Source: Odiellus spinosus (lineage: Eukaryota > Arthropoda > Arachnida > Opiliones > Phalangiidae). Taken from it: a DNA stretch of 64,000 nucleotides. A program made the translations under genes and the position numbers. Positions 40,293-51,467 of the stretch are shown in pieces (position 1 is the stretch's first letter; every line of letters starts with the position of its first letter). The stretch is taken from assembly GCA_963920705.1 (NCBI GenBank), contig CAWUCO010000291.1, positions 1,736,001-1,800,000 on the forward strand, given 5' to 3'. The notes below the pieces were generated by a model. That model did not search any database. It was not told the DNA's origin and worked only from the letters and a program-made list of their open reading frames with translations.

Positions 40293-40545
40293 TTGGCGTT
40301 TAATTCTTGGCTTTCAATCTTTGGCGTTCAATCTTTGGCGTTCAATCTTTGGCGTTCAATATTTGGCGTTCAATCTTTGGCATTCAATCCTAGGCGTTCA
40401 ATCTTTGGCGTTCAATCTTTGGCGTTCAATCTTTGGCGTTCAATCTTTGGCGTTCACACTTTTGCGTACAATCTTTGGCGTTAAATATTTGACGTTCAAT
40501 ATTTGGCGTTCAATATTTGGCGTTCAATCTTTGGCGTTCAATCTT
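40293..40545 (+). repeat. 490-base tandem duplication, copy 2 (truncated)
   Basis: CCTAGG is at 40389. The match to copy 1 stops at about 40545, where a CAGTC unit and a GGCGTTCATTC series take over. Confidence 0.84.
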
Positions 40546-41400
40546 TGGCGTTCAGTCTTTGGCGTTCAATCTTTGGCGTTCAATCTTTGGCGTTCATTCT
40601 TTGGCGTTCACACTTTGTCGTTCAATCTTTGGTGTTCAATATTTGACTTTCAATATTTGGCGTTCAATCTTTGGCGTTCAGTCTTTGGCGTTCAATCTTT
40701 GGCGTTCAATATTTTTCGTTCAATCTTTGGCGTTCAATATTTGAAGTTCAATCTTTGGCGTCCAATCTTTGGCGTTCAAACTTTGGCGTTCAATCTTTGG
40801 TGTTCAATCTTTGGCGTTCAATCTTTAATGTTCAATCTATGGCCTTCAATCTTTGGCATTCAATCTTTTGCGTTCAATATTTGAAGTTCAATCTTTGGCG
40901 TCCAATCTTTGGCGTTCAAACTTTGGCGTTCAATATTTGGCGTTCAATCTTTGGCGTTCAATCTTTGGCGTTCAATATTTGGCGTTCAATCTTTGGCGTT
41001 CAATCTTTGGCGTTCAATCTTTGGCGTTCAATCTTTGGCGTTCAATCTTTGGCGTTCAATATTTGGCGTTCAATCTTTGGCGTTCAATATTTGAAGTTCA
41101 ATCTTTGGCGTTCAGTCTTTGGCGTTTAATTCATGGCTTTCAATCTATGGCGTTTAATCTTTGGCGTTCAATCTTTGGCGTTCAATATTTGGCGTTCAAT
41201 CTTTGGCATTCAATCCTAGGCGTTCAATCTTTGGCGTTCAATCTTTGGCGTTCAATCTTTGGCGTTCAATCTTTGGCGTTCACACTTTTGCGTACAATCT
41301 TTGGCGTTAAATATTTGACGTTCAATATTTGGCGTTCAATATTTGGCGTTCAATCTTTGGCGTTCAATCTTTGGCGTTCAATCTTTGGCGTTCAAACTTT
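40546..41400 (+). repeat. Satellite linker before repeat A
   Basis: Satellite units only, including TTTGAAG, GCGTCCAATC and one CCTAGG (41215). The run ends at the GGCGTGC landmark that opens repeat A. Confidence 0.78.
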
Positions 41401-43623
41401 GGCGTGCAATCTATGGCGTTCTATCTATGGCGTTCAAAATATGGCGTTCAATCTTTGGCGTTCAATCTTTGGCGTTCAATCTTTGGCGTTCAATCTTTGG
41501 CGCTCAATCTTTGACGTTTAATCTTTGACGTTCAATCTTTGGCGTTCACACTTTGGCGTTCAATCTTTGGCGTTCAATATTTGAAGTTCAATCTTTGGCT
41601 TTCAATCTTTGCCGTTTAATTCATGGCTTTCAATCTTTTTCGTTCAATCTTTGGCGTTCAATCTTTGGTGTTCAATATTTGGCGTTCAATCTTTGGCGTT
41701 CAATCTTTGGCGTTCAATCTTTGGCGTTCAATATTTGGCGTACAATCTTTGGCGTTCAATCTTTGGCGTTCAATCTTTGGCGTTCAAACTTTGGCGTTCA
41801 CACTTTGGCGTTCAATCTTTGGCGTTCAATCTTTGGCGTTCAATCTTTGGCGTTCAATATTTGGCTTTCAATCTATGGCGTTCAATCTTTAGCGTTATAT
41901 CTTTTGCGTTCAATATTTGAAGTTCAATCTTTGGCGTCCAATCTTTGGCGTTCAAACTTTAGCGTTCAATCTTTGGTGATCAATCTTTGGCGTTCAATAT
42001 TTGGCGTTCAATCTATGGCGTTCAATCTTTGGCGTTCAATCTTTGGCGTTCAATCTTTGGCGTTCATACTTTGGCGTTCACACTTTGGCGTTCAATCTTT
42101 GGCGTTCAGTCTTTGGCGTTCAATCTTTGGCGTTCAATCTTTGGCGTTCATTATTTGGCGTTCAATCTATGGCGTTCAATCTTTGGCGTTATATCTTTTG
42201 CGTTCAATATTTGAAGTTCAATCTTTGGCGTCCAATCTTTGGCGTTCAAACTTTGGCGTTCAATCTTTGGTGATCAATCTTTGGCGTTCAATATTTGGCG
42301 TTCAATCTATGGCGTTCAATCTTTGGCGTTCAATCTTTTGCGTTCAATATTTGAAGTTCAATCTTTGGCGTTCAATCTTTGGCGAACAATATTTGGCGTT
42401 CAATATTTGGCGTTCAATTTTTGGCGTTCAATCCTTGGCGTTCAATATTTGGCGTTCAATCTTTGGCGTTAAATCTTTGGCGTTCAATATTTGGCGTTCA
42501 ATATTTGTCGTTCAATCTTTGGCTTTCAATCTTTGGCGTTCAATATTTGACGTTCAATATTTGGCGTTCATTATTTGACGTTCAATATTTGGCGGTCAAT
42601 TTTGGCGTTCAATCTTTGGCGTTCGGTCTTTGGCGTTCAATCTTTGGCGTTCAATCTTTGGTGTTCAATCTTTGGCGTTCAATCTTTCGACTTCAATCTT
42701 CGTTGTTCAATCATTGGCGTTCAATCTTTGGCGTTCAATATTTGGCGTTCAATCTTTGGCGTTAAATCTTTGGCGTTCAATCTTTGACGTTCAATATTTG
42801 GCGTTCAATCTTTGGCGTTCAATCTTTGGCGTTCAATCTTTAATGTTCAATCTATGGCGTTCAATCTTTGGCGTTCAATCTTTGGCGTTCACACTTTGGC
42901 ATTCAATCTTTGGTGTTCAATATTTGACGTTCAATATTCGCGGTCAATCTTTGGCGTTCAATCTTTGGCGTTCAGTCTTTGGCGTTTAATCTTTGGCGTT
43001 CAAACTTTGGCGTTCAATATTTGGCGTTCAATCGTTGGCGTTCAATATTTGGCGTTCAATATTTGGAGTTCAATATTTGGCGTTCAATATTTGGCCTTCA
43101 ATCTTTGGGGTTCAATCTTTGGCGTTCAATCTTTGGCGTTCAATCTTTGGCGTTCAATCTATGGCGTTCAATCTTTGGCGTTCACTCTTTGGCGTTCATA
43201 CTTTGGCGTTCACACTTTGGTATTCAATCTTTGGTGTTCAATATTTGACGTTCAATATTCGCGGTCAATCTTTGGCGTTTAATCTTTGGCGTTGTCTTTG
43301 GCGTTTAATCTTTGGCGTTCAAACTTTGGCGTTCAATATTTGGCGTTCAATCGTTGGCGTTCAATATTTGGCGTTCAATATTTGGAGTTCAATATTTGGC
43401 GTTCAATATTTGGCCTTCAATCTTTGGGGTTCAATCTTTGGCGTTCAATCTTTGGCGTTCAATCTTTGGCGTTCAATCTATGGCGTTCAATCTTTGGCGT
43501 TCACTCTTTGGCGTTCATACTTTGGCGTTCACACTTTGGCGTTCAATCTTTGGCGTTCAATCTTTGGCGTTCAATTTTTGGCGTTCAAACTTTGGCGTTC
43601 AATATTTGGCGTTAAATTTTTGG

Positions 43624-43736
43624 CGTTCAATATTTTGGCGTTCAATATTTGGCGTTCAATATTTGGCGTTCAATATTTGGCGTTCAATATTTGGCGTTCA
43701 ATATTTGGCGTTCAATATTTGGCTTTCAATACTTGG
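43624..43736 (+). repeat. A-type run, 8 units including a 15-mer (repeat A)
   Basis: The span of 113 bases is eight units plus one base, from the ATTTTGG 15-mer near 43633. Its partner in repeat B is 48814-48926. Confidence 0.88.
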
Positions 43737-44561
43737 CGTTCAATCTTTGGCCTTCAATCTTTGGCGTTCAATCTTTGGCGTTCAATATTTGTTGTTCAAT
43801 ATTCGGCGTTCAATATTTGGCGTTCAATCTTTGGCGTTCAATCGTTGGCGTTCACACTTTGGCGTTCAATCTTTGGCGTTCAATATTTGACGTTCAATAT
43901 TTGGCGTTCAATCTTTGGCTTTCAATCTTTGGCGTTCAATCTTTGGCGTTCAATCTTTGGCGTTCACACCTTTGCGTTCATTCTTTGGCGTTCAATATTT
44001 GACGTTCAATATTTGGCCTTCAATATTTGGCGTTCAATCGTTGGCGTTCAATCTTTGGCGTTCAATCTTTGGCGTTCAATCTTTGGCGTTCAATCTTTGG
44101 CGTTCAATCTTTGGCATTCAATCTTTGGCGTTCAATCTTTGGCGTTCAATCTTTGGCGTACAATATTTGGCGTTCAATTTTTAGCGTTCAAATTATGGCG
44201 TTCAATCTTTGGCGTTCAATATTTGACGTTCAATATTTGGTGTTCAATCTTTGGCTTTCAATCTTGGCGTTCAATCTTTGGCGTTCAATCTTTGGCGTTC
44301 ACACTTTTGCGTTCAATCTTTGGCGTTCAATATTTGGCGTTCAATATTTGGCGTTCAATATTTAAAGTTCAATCTTTGGCGTTCAATCTTTGGCGTTCAA
44401 TCTTTGGCGTTCAATCTATGGCGTTCAATCTTTGGCGTTCAATCTTTGGCGTTCAATTTTTGGCGTTCATACTTTGGCGTTCGCACTTTGGCGTTCAATA
44501 TTTGGCGTTCAATCTTTGGCGTTCAAACTTTGGCGTTCAATATTTGGCGTTAAATTTTTGG

Positions 44562-44701
44562 CGTTCAATATTTGGCGTTCAATATTTGGCGTTCAATATT
44601 TGGCGTTCAATATTTGGCGTTCAATATTTGGCGTTCAATATTTGGCGTTCAATATTTGGCGTTCAATATTTGGCGTTCAATATTTGGCTTTCAATACTTG
44701 G
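44562..44701 (+). repeat. A-type run, 10 units (repeat A)
   Basis: The longest of this set. Its repeat B counterpart has seven units, and the three-unit difference equals the 42-base step in the A-to-B offset. Confidence 0.9.
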
Positions 44702-47700
44702 TGTTCAATATTTGACGTTCAATATTTGGCGTTCAATCTTTGGCGTTCATACTTTGGCGTTCAATCTTTGGCGTTCAATCTTTGGCGTTCACACTTTGTC
44801 GTTCAATCTTTGGTGTTCAATATTTGACGTTCAATATTTGGCGTTCAATCTTTGGCGTTCAGTCTTTGGCGTTCAATCTTTGGCGTTCAATCTTTGGCGT
44901 TCAATCTTTGGCGTTCACACTTTGTCGTTCAATCTTTGGTGTTCAATATTTGACGTTCAATATTTCGCGTTCAATCTTTGGCGTTCAGTCTTTGGCGTTC
45001 AATCTTTGGCGTTCAATATTTGGCGTTCAATCTTTGGCGTTCAATATTTGAAGTTCAATCTTTGGCGTCCAATCTTTGGCGTTCAAACTTTGGAGTTCAA
45101 TCTTTGGTGTTCAATCTTTGGCGTTCAATATTTGGCGTTCAATCTATGGCGTTCAATCTTTGGCGTTCAATCTTTTGCGTTCAATATTTGAAGTTCAATC
45201 TTTGGCGTCCAATCTTTGGCGTTCAAACTTTGGCGTTCAATCTTTGGTGTTCAATCTTTTTCGTTCAATATTTGGCGTTCAATCTTTGGCGTTCAATCTT
45301 TGGCGTTCAATCTTTGGCGTTCAATCTTTAATGTTCAATCTATGGCGTTCAATCTTTGGCGTTCATACATTGGCGTTCACAGTTTGGCGTTCAATATTTG
45401 GCGTTCAATCTTTGGCGTTCAATCTTTGGCGTTCAATCTTTGGCGTTCAATCTTTGGCGTTCAAACTTTGGCGTTCAATATTTGGCGTTCAATTTTTGGC
45501 GTTCAATATTTGGTGTTCAATATTTGGCGTTCAATATTTGGCGTTCTATATTTGGCGTTCTATATTTGGCGTTCAATATTTGGCGTTCAATATTTGGCGT
45601 TCAATCTTTGGCGTTCAATCTTTGGCGTTCAATCTTTGGCGTTCACACTTTTGCGTACAATCTTTGGCGTTAAATATTTGACGTTCAATATTTGGCGTTC
45701 AATATTTGGCGTTCAATCTTTGGCGTTCTTACTTTTGCGTTCAATCTATGGCGTTCAATCTTTGGCGTTCAATTTTTGGCGTTCATACTTTGGCGTTCAA
45801 TCTTTGGCGAACAATATTTGGCGTTCAATCTTTGGCGTTCAATCTTTGGCGTTCAATCTTTGGCGTTCAATCTTTGGCGTTCAATCTTTGGCGTTCAATA
45901 TTTGGCGTTCAATCTTTGGCGTTCAATATTTGAAGTTCAATCTTTGGCGTTCAATCTTTGGCGTTTAATTCTTGGCTTTCAATCTTTGGCGTTCAATCTT
46001 TGGCGTTCAATCTTTGGCGTTCAATATTTGGCGTTCAATCTTTGGCATTCAATCCTAGGCGTTCAATCTTTGGCGTTCAATCTTTGGCGTTCAATCTTTG
46101 GCGTTCAATCTTTGGCGTTCACACTTTTGCGTACAATCTTTGGCGTTAAATATTTGACGTTCAATATTTGGCGTTCAATATTTGGCGTTCAATCTTTGGC
46201 GTTCAATCTTTGGCGTTCAGTCTTTGGCGTTCAATCTTTGGCGTTCAATCTTTGGCGTTCATTCTTTGGCGTTCACACTTTGTCGTTTAATCTTTGGTGT
46301 TCAATATTTGACTTTCAATATTTGGCGTTCAATCTTTGGCGTTCAGTCTTTGGCGTTCACTCTTTGGCGTTCAATATTTGGCGTTCAATCTTTGGCGTTC
46401 AATATTTGAAGTTCAATCTTTGGCGTCCAATCTTTGGCGTTCAAACTTTGGCGTTCAATCTTTGGTGTTCAATCTTTGGCGTTCAATATTTGGCGTTCAA
46501 TCTATGGCGTTCAATCTTTGGCGTTCAATCTTTGGCGTTCAATCTTTAATGTTCAATCTATGGCGTTCAATCTTTGGCGTTCATACATTGGCGTTCACAG
46601 TTTGGCGTTCAATATTTGGCGTTCAATCTTTGGCGTTCAATCTTTGGCGTTCAAACTTTGGCGTTCAATTTTTGGCGTTCAATATTTGGCGTTCAAACTT
46701 TGGCGTGCAATCTATGGCGTTCTATCTATGGCGTTCAAAATATGGCGTTCAATCTTTGGCGTTCAATCTTTGGCGTTCAATCTTTGGCGTTCAATCTTTG
46801 GCGCTCAATCTTTGACGTTTAATCTTTGACGTTCAATCTTTGGCGTTCACACTTTGGCGTTCAATCTTTGGCGTTCAATATTTGAAGTTCAATCTTTGGC
46901 TTTCAATCTTTGCCGTTTAATTCATGGCTTTCAATCTTTTTCGTTCAATCTTTGGCGTTCAATCTTTGGTGTTCAATATTTGGCGTTCAATCTTTGGCGT
47001 TCAATCTTTGGCGTTCAATCTTTGGCGTTCAATATTTGGCGTACAATCTTTGGCGTTCAATCTTTGGCGTTCAATCTTTGGCGTTCAAACTTTGGCGTTC
47101 ACACTTTGGCGTTCAATCTTTGGCGTTCAATCTTTGGCGTTCAATCTTTGGCGTTCAATATTTGGCTTTCAATCTATGGCGTTCAATCTTTGGCGTTATA
47201 TCTTTTGCGTTCAATATTTGAAGTTCAATCTTTGGCGTCCAATCTTTGGCGTTCAAACTTTAGCGTTCAATCTTTGGTGATCAATCTTTGGCGTTCAATA
47301 TTTGGCGTTCAATCTATGGCGTTCAATCTTTGGCGTTCAATCTTTGGCGTTCAATCTTTGGCGTTCATACTTTGGCGTTCACACTTTGGCGTTCAATCTT
47401 TGGCGTTCAGTCTTTTGCGTTCAATCTTTGGCGTTCAATCTTTGGCGTTCATTATTTGGCGTTCAATCTATGGCGTTCAATCTTTGGCGTTTTATCTTTT
47501 GCGTTCAATATTTGAAGTTCAATCTTTGGCGTCCAATCTTTGGCGTTCAAACTTTGGCGTTCAATCTTTGGTGATCAATCTTTGGCGTTCAATATTTGGC
47601 GTTCAATCTATGGCGTTCAATCTTTGGCGTTCAATCTTTTGCGTTCAATATTTGAAGTTCAATCTTTGGCGTTCAATCTTTGGCGAACAATATTTGGCGT

Positions 47701-48813
47701 TCAATATTTGGCGTTCAATTTTTGGCGTTCAATCCTTGGCGTTCAATATTTGGCGTTCAATCTTTGGCGTTAAATCTTTGGCGTTCAATATTTGGCGTTC
47801 AATATTTGTCGTTCAATCTTTGGCTTTCAATCTTTGGCGTTCAATATTTGACGTTCAATATTTGGCGTTCATTATTTGACGTTCAATATTTGGCGGTCAA
47901 TTTTGGCGTTCAATCTTTGGCGTTCGGTCTTTGGCGTTCAATCTTTGGCGTTCAATCTTTGGTGTTCAATCTTTGGCGTTCACTCTTTCGACTTCAATCT
48001 TCGTTGTTCAATCATTGGCGTTCAATCTTTGGCGTTCAATATTTGGCGTTCAATCTTTGGCGTTAAATCTTTGGCGTTCAATCTTTGACGTTCAATATTT
48101 GGCGTTCAATCTTTGGCGTTCAATCTTTAATGTTCAATCTATGGCGTTCAATCTTTGGCGTTCAGTCTTTGGCGTTTAATTTTTGGCGTTCAAACTTTGG
48201 CGTTCAATATTTGGCGTTCAATCGTTGGCGTTCAATATTTGGCGTTCAATATTTGGAGTTCAATATTTGGCGTTCAATATTTGGCCTTCAATCTTTGGGG
48301 TTCAATCTTTGGCGTTCAATCTTTGGCGTTCAATCTTTGGCGTTCAATCTATGGCGTTCAATCTTTGGCGTTCACTCTTTGGCGTTCATACTTTGGCGTT
48401 CACACTTTGGTATTCAATCTTTGGTGTTCAATATTTGACGTTCAATATTCGCGGTCAATCTTTGGCGTTTAATCTTTGGCGTTGTCTTTGGCGTTTAATC
48501 TTTGGCGTTCAAACTTTGGCATTCAATATTTGGCGTTCAATCGTTGGCGTTCAATATTTGGCGTTCAATATTTGGAGTTCAATATTTGGCGTTCAATATT
48601 TGGCCTTCAATCTTTGGGGTTCAATCTTTGGCGTTCAATCTTTGGCGTTCAATCTTTGGCGTTCAATCTATGGCGTTCAATCTTTGGCGTTCACTCTTTG
48701 GCGTTCATACTTTGGCGTTCACACTTTGGCGTTCAATCTTTGGCGTTCAATCTTTGGCGTTCAATTTTTGGCGTTCAAACTTTGGCGTTCAATATTTGGC
48801 GTTAAATTTTTGG

Positions 48814-48926
48814 CGTTCAATATTTTGGCGTTCAATATTTGGCGTTCAATATTTGGCGTTCAATATTTGGCGTTCAATATTTGGCGTTCAATATTTGGCG
48901 TTCAATATTTGGCTTTCAATACTTGG
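48814..48926 (+). repeat. A-type run, 8 units including a 15-mer (repeat B)
   Basis: It shares the 15-mer with 43624-43736, so that insertion predates the A/B duplication. Confidence 0.88.
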
Positions 48927-49737
48927 CGTTCAATCTTTGGCCTTCAATCTTTGGCGTTCAATCTTTGGCGTTCAATATTTGTTGTTCAATATTCGGCGTT
49001 CAATATTTGGCGTTCAATCTTTGGCGTTCAATCGTTGGCGTTCACACTTTGGCGTTCAATCTTTGGCGTTCAATATTTGACGTTCAATATTTGGCGTTCA
49101 ATCTTTGGCTTTCAATCTTTGGCGTTCAATCTTTGGCGTTCAATCTTTGGCGTTCACACTTTTGCGTTCATTCTTTGGCGTTCAATATTTGACGTTCAAT
49201 ATTTGGCCTTTAATATTTGGCGTTCAATCGTTGGCGTTCAATCTTTGGCGTTCAATCTTTGGCGTTCAATCTTTGGCGTTCAATCTTTGGCATTCAATCT
49301 TTGGCGTTCAATCTTTGGCGTTCAATCTTTGGCGTACAATATTTGGCGTTCATTTTTTAGCGTTCAAATTATGGCGTTCAATCTTTGGCGTTCAATATTT
49401 GACGTTCAATATTTGGTGTTCAATCTTTGGCTTTCAATCTTGGCGTTCAATCTTTGGCGTTCAATCTTTGGCGTTCACACTTTTGCGTTCAATCTTTGGC
49501 GTTCAATATTTGGCGTTCAAAATTTGGCGTTCAATATTTAAAGTTCAATCTTTGGCGTTCAATCTTTGGCGTTCAATCTTTGGCGTTCAATCTATGGCGT
49601 TCAATCTTTGGCGTTCAATCTTTGGCGTTCAATTTTTGGCGTTCATACTTTGGCGTTCGCACTTTGGCGTTCAATATTTGGCGTTCAATCTTTGGCGTTC
49701 AAACTTTGGCGTTCAATATTTGGCGTTAAATTTTTGG

Positions 49738-49835
49738 CGTTCAATATTTGGCGTTCAATATTTGGCGTTCAATATTTGGCGTTCAATATTTGGCGTTCAA
49801 TATTTGGCGTTCAATATTTGGCTTTCAATACTTGG
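49738..49835 (+). repeat. A-type run, 7 units (repeat B)
   Basis: Counterpart of the ten-unit run at 44562-44701. Confidence 0.9.
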
Positions 49836-51215
49836 TGTTCAATATTTGACGTTCAATATTTGGCGTTCAATCTTTGGCGTTCATACTTTGGCGTTCAATC
49901 TTTGGCGTTCAATCTTTGGCGTTCACACTTTGTCGTTCAATCTTTGGTGTTCAATATTTGACGTTCAATATTTGGCGTTAAATCTTTGGCGTTCAGTCTT
50001 TGGCGTTCAATCTTTGGCGTTCAATCTTTGGCGTTCAATCTTTGGCGTTCACACTTTGTCGTTCAATCTTTGGTGTTCAATATTTGACGTTCAATATTTC
50101 GCGTTCAATCTTTGGCGTTCAGTCTTTGGCGTTCAATCTTTGGCGTTCAATATTTGGCGTTCAATCTTTGGCGTTCAATATTTGAAGTTCAATCTTTGGC
50201 GTCCAATCTTTGGCATTCAAACTTTGGAGTTCAATCTTTGGTGTTCAATCTTTGGCGTTCAATATTTGGCGTTCAATCTATGGCGTTCAATCTTTGGCGT
50301 TCAATCTTTTGCGTTCAATATTTGAAGTTCAATCTTTGGCGTCCAATCTTTGGCGTTCAAACTTTGGTGTTCAATCTTTGGTGTTCAATCTTTTTCGTTC
50401 AATATTTGGCGTTCAATCTTTGGCGATCAATCTTTGGCGTTCAATCTTTGGCGTTCAATCTTTAATGTTCAATCTATGGCGTTCAATCTTTGGCGTTCAT
50501 ACATTGGCGTTCACAGTTTGGCGTTCAATATTTGGCGTTCAATCTTTGGCGTTCAATCTTTGGCGTTCAATCTTTGGCGTTCAATCTTTGGCGTTCAAAC
50601 TTTGGCGTTCAATATTTGGCGTTCAATTTTTGGCGTTCAATATTTGGTGTTCAATATTTGGCGTTCTATATTTGGCGTTCAATATTTGGCGTTCAATATT
50701 TGGCGTTCAATCTTTGGCGTTCAATCTTTGGCGTTCAATCTTTGGCGTTCACACTTTTGCGTACAATCTTTGGCGTTAAATATTTGACGTTCAATATTTG
50801 GCGTTCAATATTTGGCGTTCAATCTTTGGCGTTCTTACTTTTGCGTTCAATCTATGGCGTTCAATCTTTGGCGTTCAATTTTTGGCGTTCATACTTTGGC
50901 GTTCAATCTTTGGCGAACAATATTTGGCGTTCAATCTTTGGCGTTCAATCTTTGGCGTTCAATCTTTGGCGTTCAATCTTTGGCGTTCAATCTTTGGCGT
51001 TCAATATTTGGCGTTCAATCTTTGGCGTTCAATATTTGAAGTTCAATCTTTGGCGTTCAATCTTTGGCGTTTAATTCTTGGCTTTCAATCTTTGGCGTTC
51101 AATCTTTGGCGTTCAATCTTTGGCGTTCAATATTTGGCGTTCAATATTTGGCGTTCAATATTTGGCGTTCAATCTTTGGCGTTCAATCTTTGGCGTTCAG
51201 TCTTTGGCATTCAAT

Positions 51216-51341
51216 CCTAGGCGTTCAATCTTTGGCGTTCAATCTTTGGCGTTCAATCTTTGGCGTTCAATCTTTAATGTTCAATCTATGGCGTTCAATC
51301 TTTGGCGTTCATACATTGGCGTTCACAGTTTGGCGTTCAAT
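51216..51341 (+). repeat. 126-base exact tandem duplication, copy 1
   Basis: Nine units from CCTAGG at 51216: three plain units, then TTTAATG, CTATGG, CATACATTGG and CACAGTTTGG units, ending at the next CCTAGG. I see no difference between the two copies. Confidence 0.92.
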
Positions 51342-51467
51342 CCTAGGCGTTCAATCTTTGGCGTTCAATCTTTGGCGTTCAATCTTTGGCGTTCAATCTT
51401 TAATGTTCAATCTATGGCGTTCAATCTTTGGCGTTCATACATTGGCGTTCACAGTTTGGCGTTCAAT
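51342..51467 (+). repeat. 126-base exact tandem duplication, copy 2
   Basis: It begins at CCTAGG 51342 with the same nine-unit order. It exits into an A-type unit instead of another CCTAGG. Confidence 0.92.

Larger units (their letters stand above)
42993..45191 (+). other. Longest open frame (732 codons), judged non-genic
   Basis: This is the longest stop-free stretch noted in the window. It starts at a TTG; the first ATG in frame is at 43161, leaving about 676 codons. The product would be about 50 repeats of a 14-residue block (LAFNLWRSIFGVQS and variants) with no known domain, signal peptide or non-repeat terminus that I can recognise. It crosses several units of irregular length (43260, 43290, 43633, 44270) and stays open only because every frame of the unit is open. 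Its counterpart in repeat B is broken into several pieces. No promoter, splice site or poly-A signal sets it apart from flanking satellite. I infer it is a chance by-product of the unit, though transcription cannot be ruled out from sequence alone. Confidence 0.85.
41401..46701 (+). repeat. Higher-order repeat A (5,301 bp)
   Basis: It is bounded by GGCGTGC landmarks at 41401 and 46702. 5,301 is 379 units minus 5. The irregular units inside sum to minus 5: 13-mers near 42598, 42939, 43260 and 44270, a 12-mer (GTTGTC) near 43290, and a 15-mer (ATTTTGG) near 43633. The first half resembles repeat U. The second half carries GCGTCCAATC, CATACATTGG and CCTAGG (46054) units. Confidence 0.92.

Noticed and set aside
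43286-43300. Insertion site of a foreign element at the GTTGTC unit
   Set aside because: The unit is simply two bases short, with satellite on both sides, and the same lesion is shared with repeat B at about 48480.
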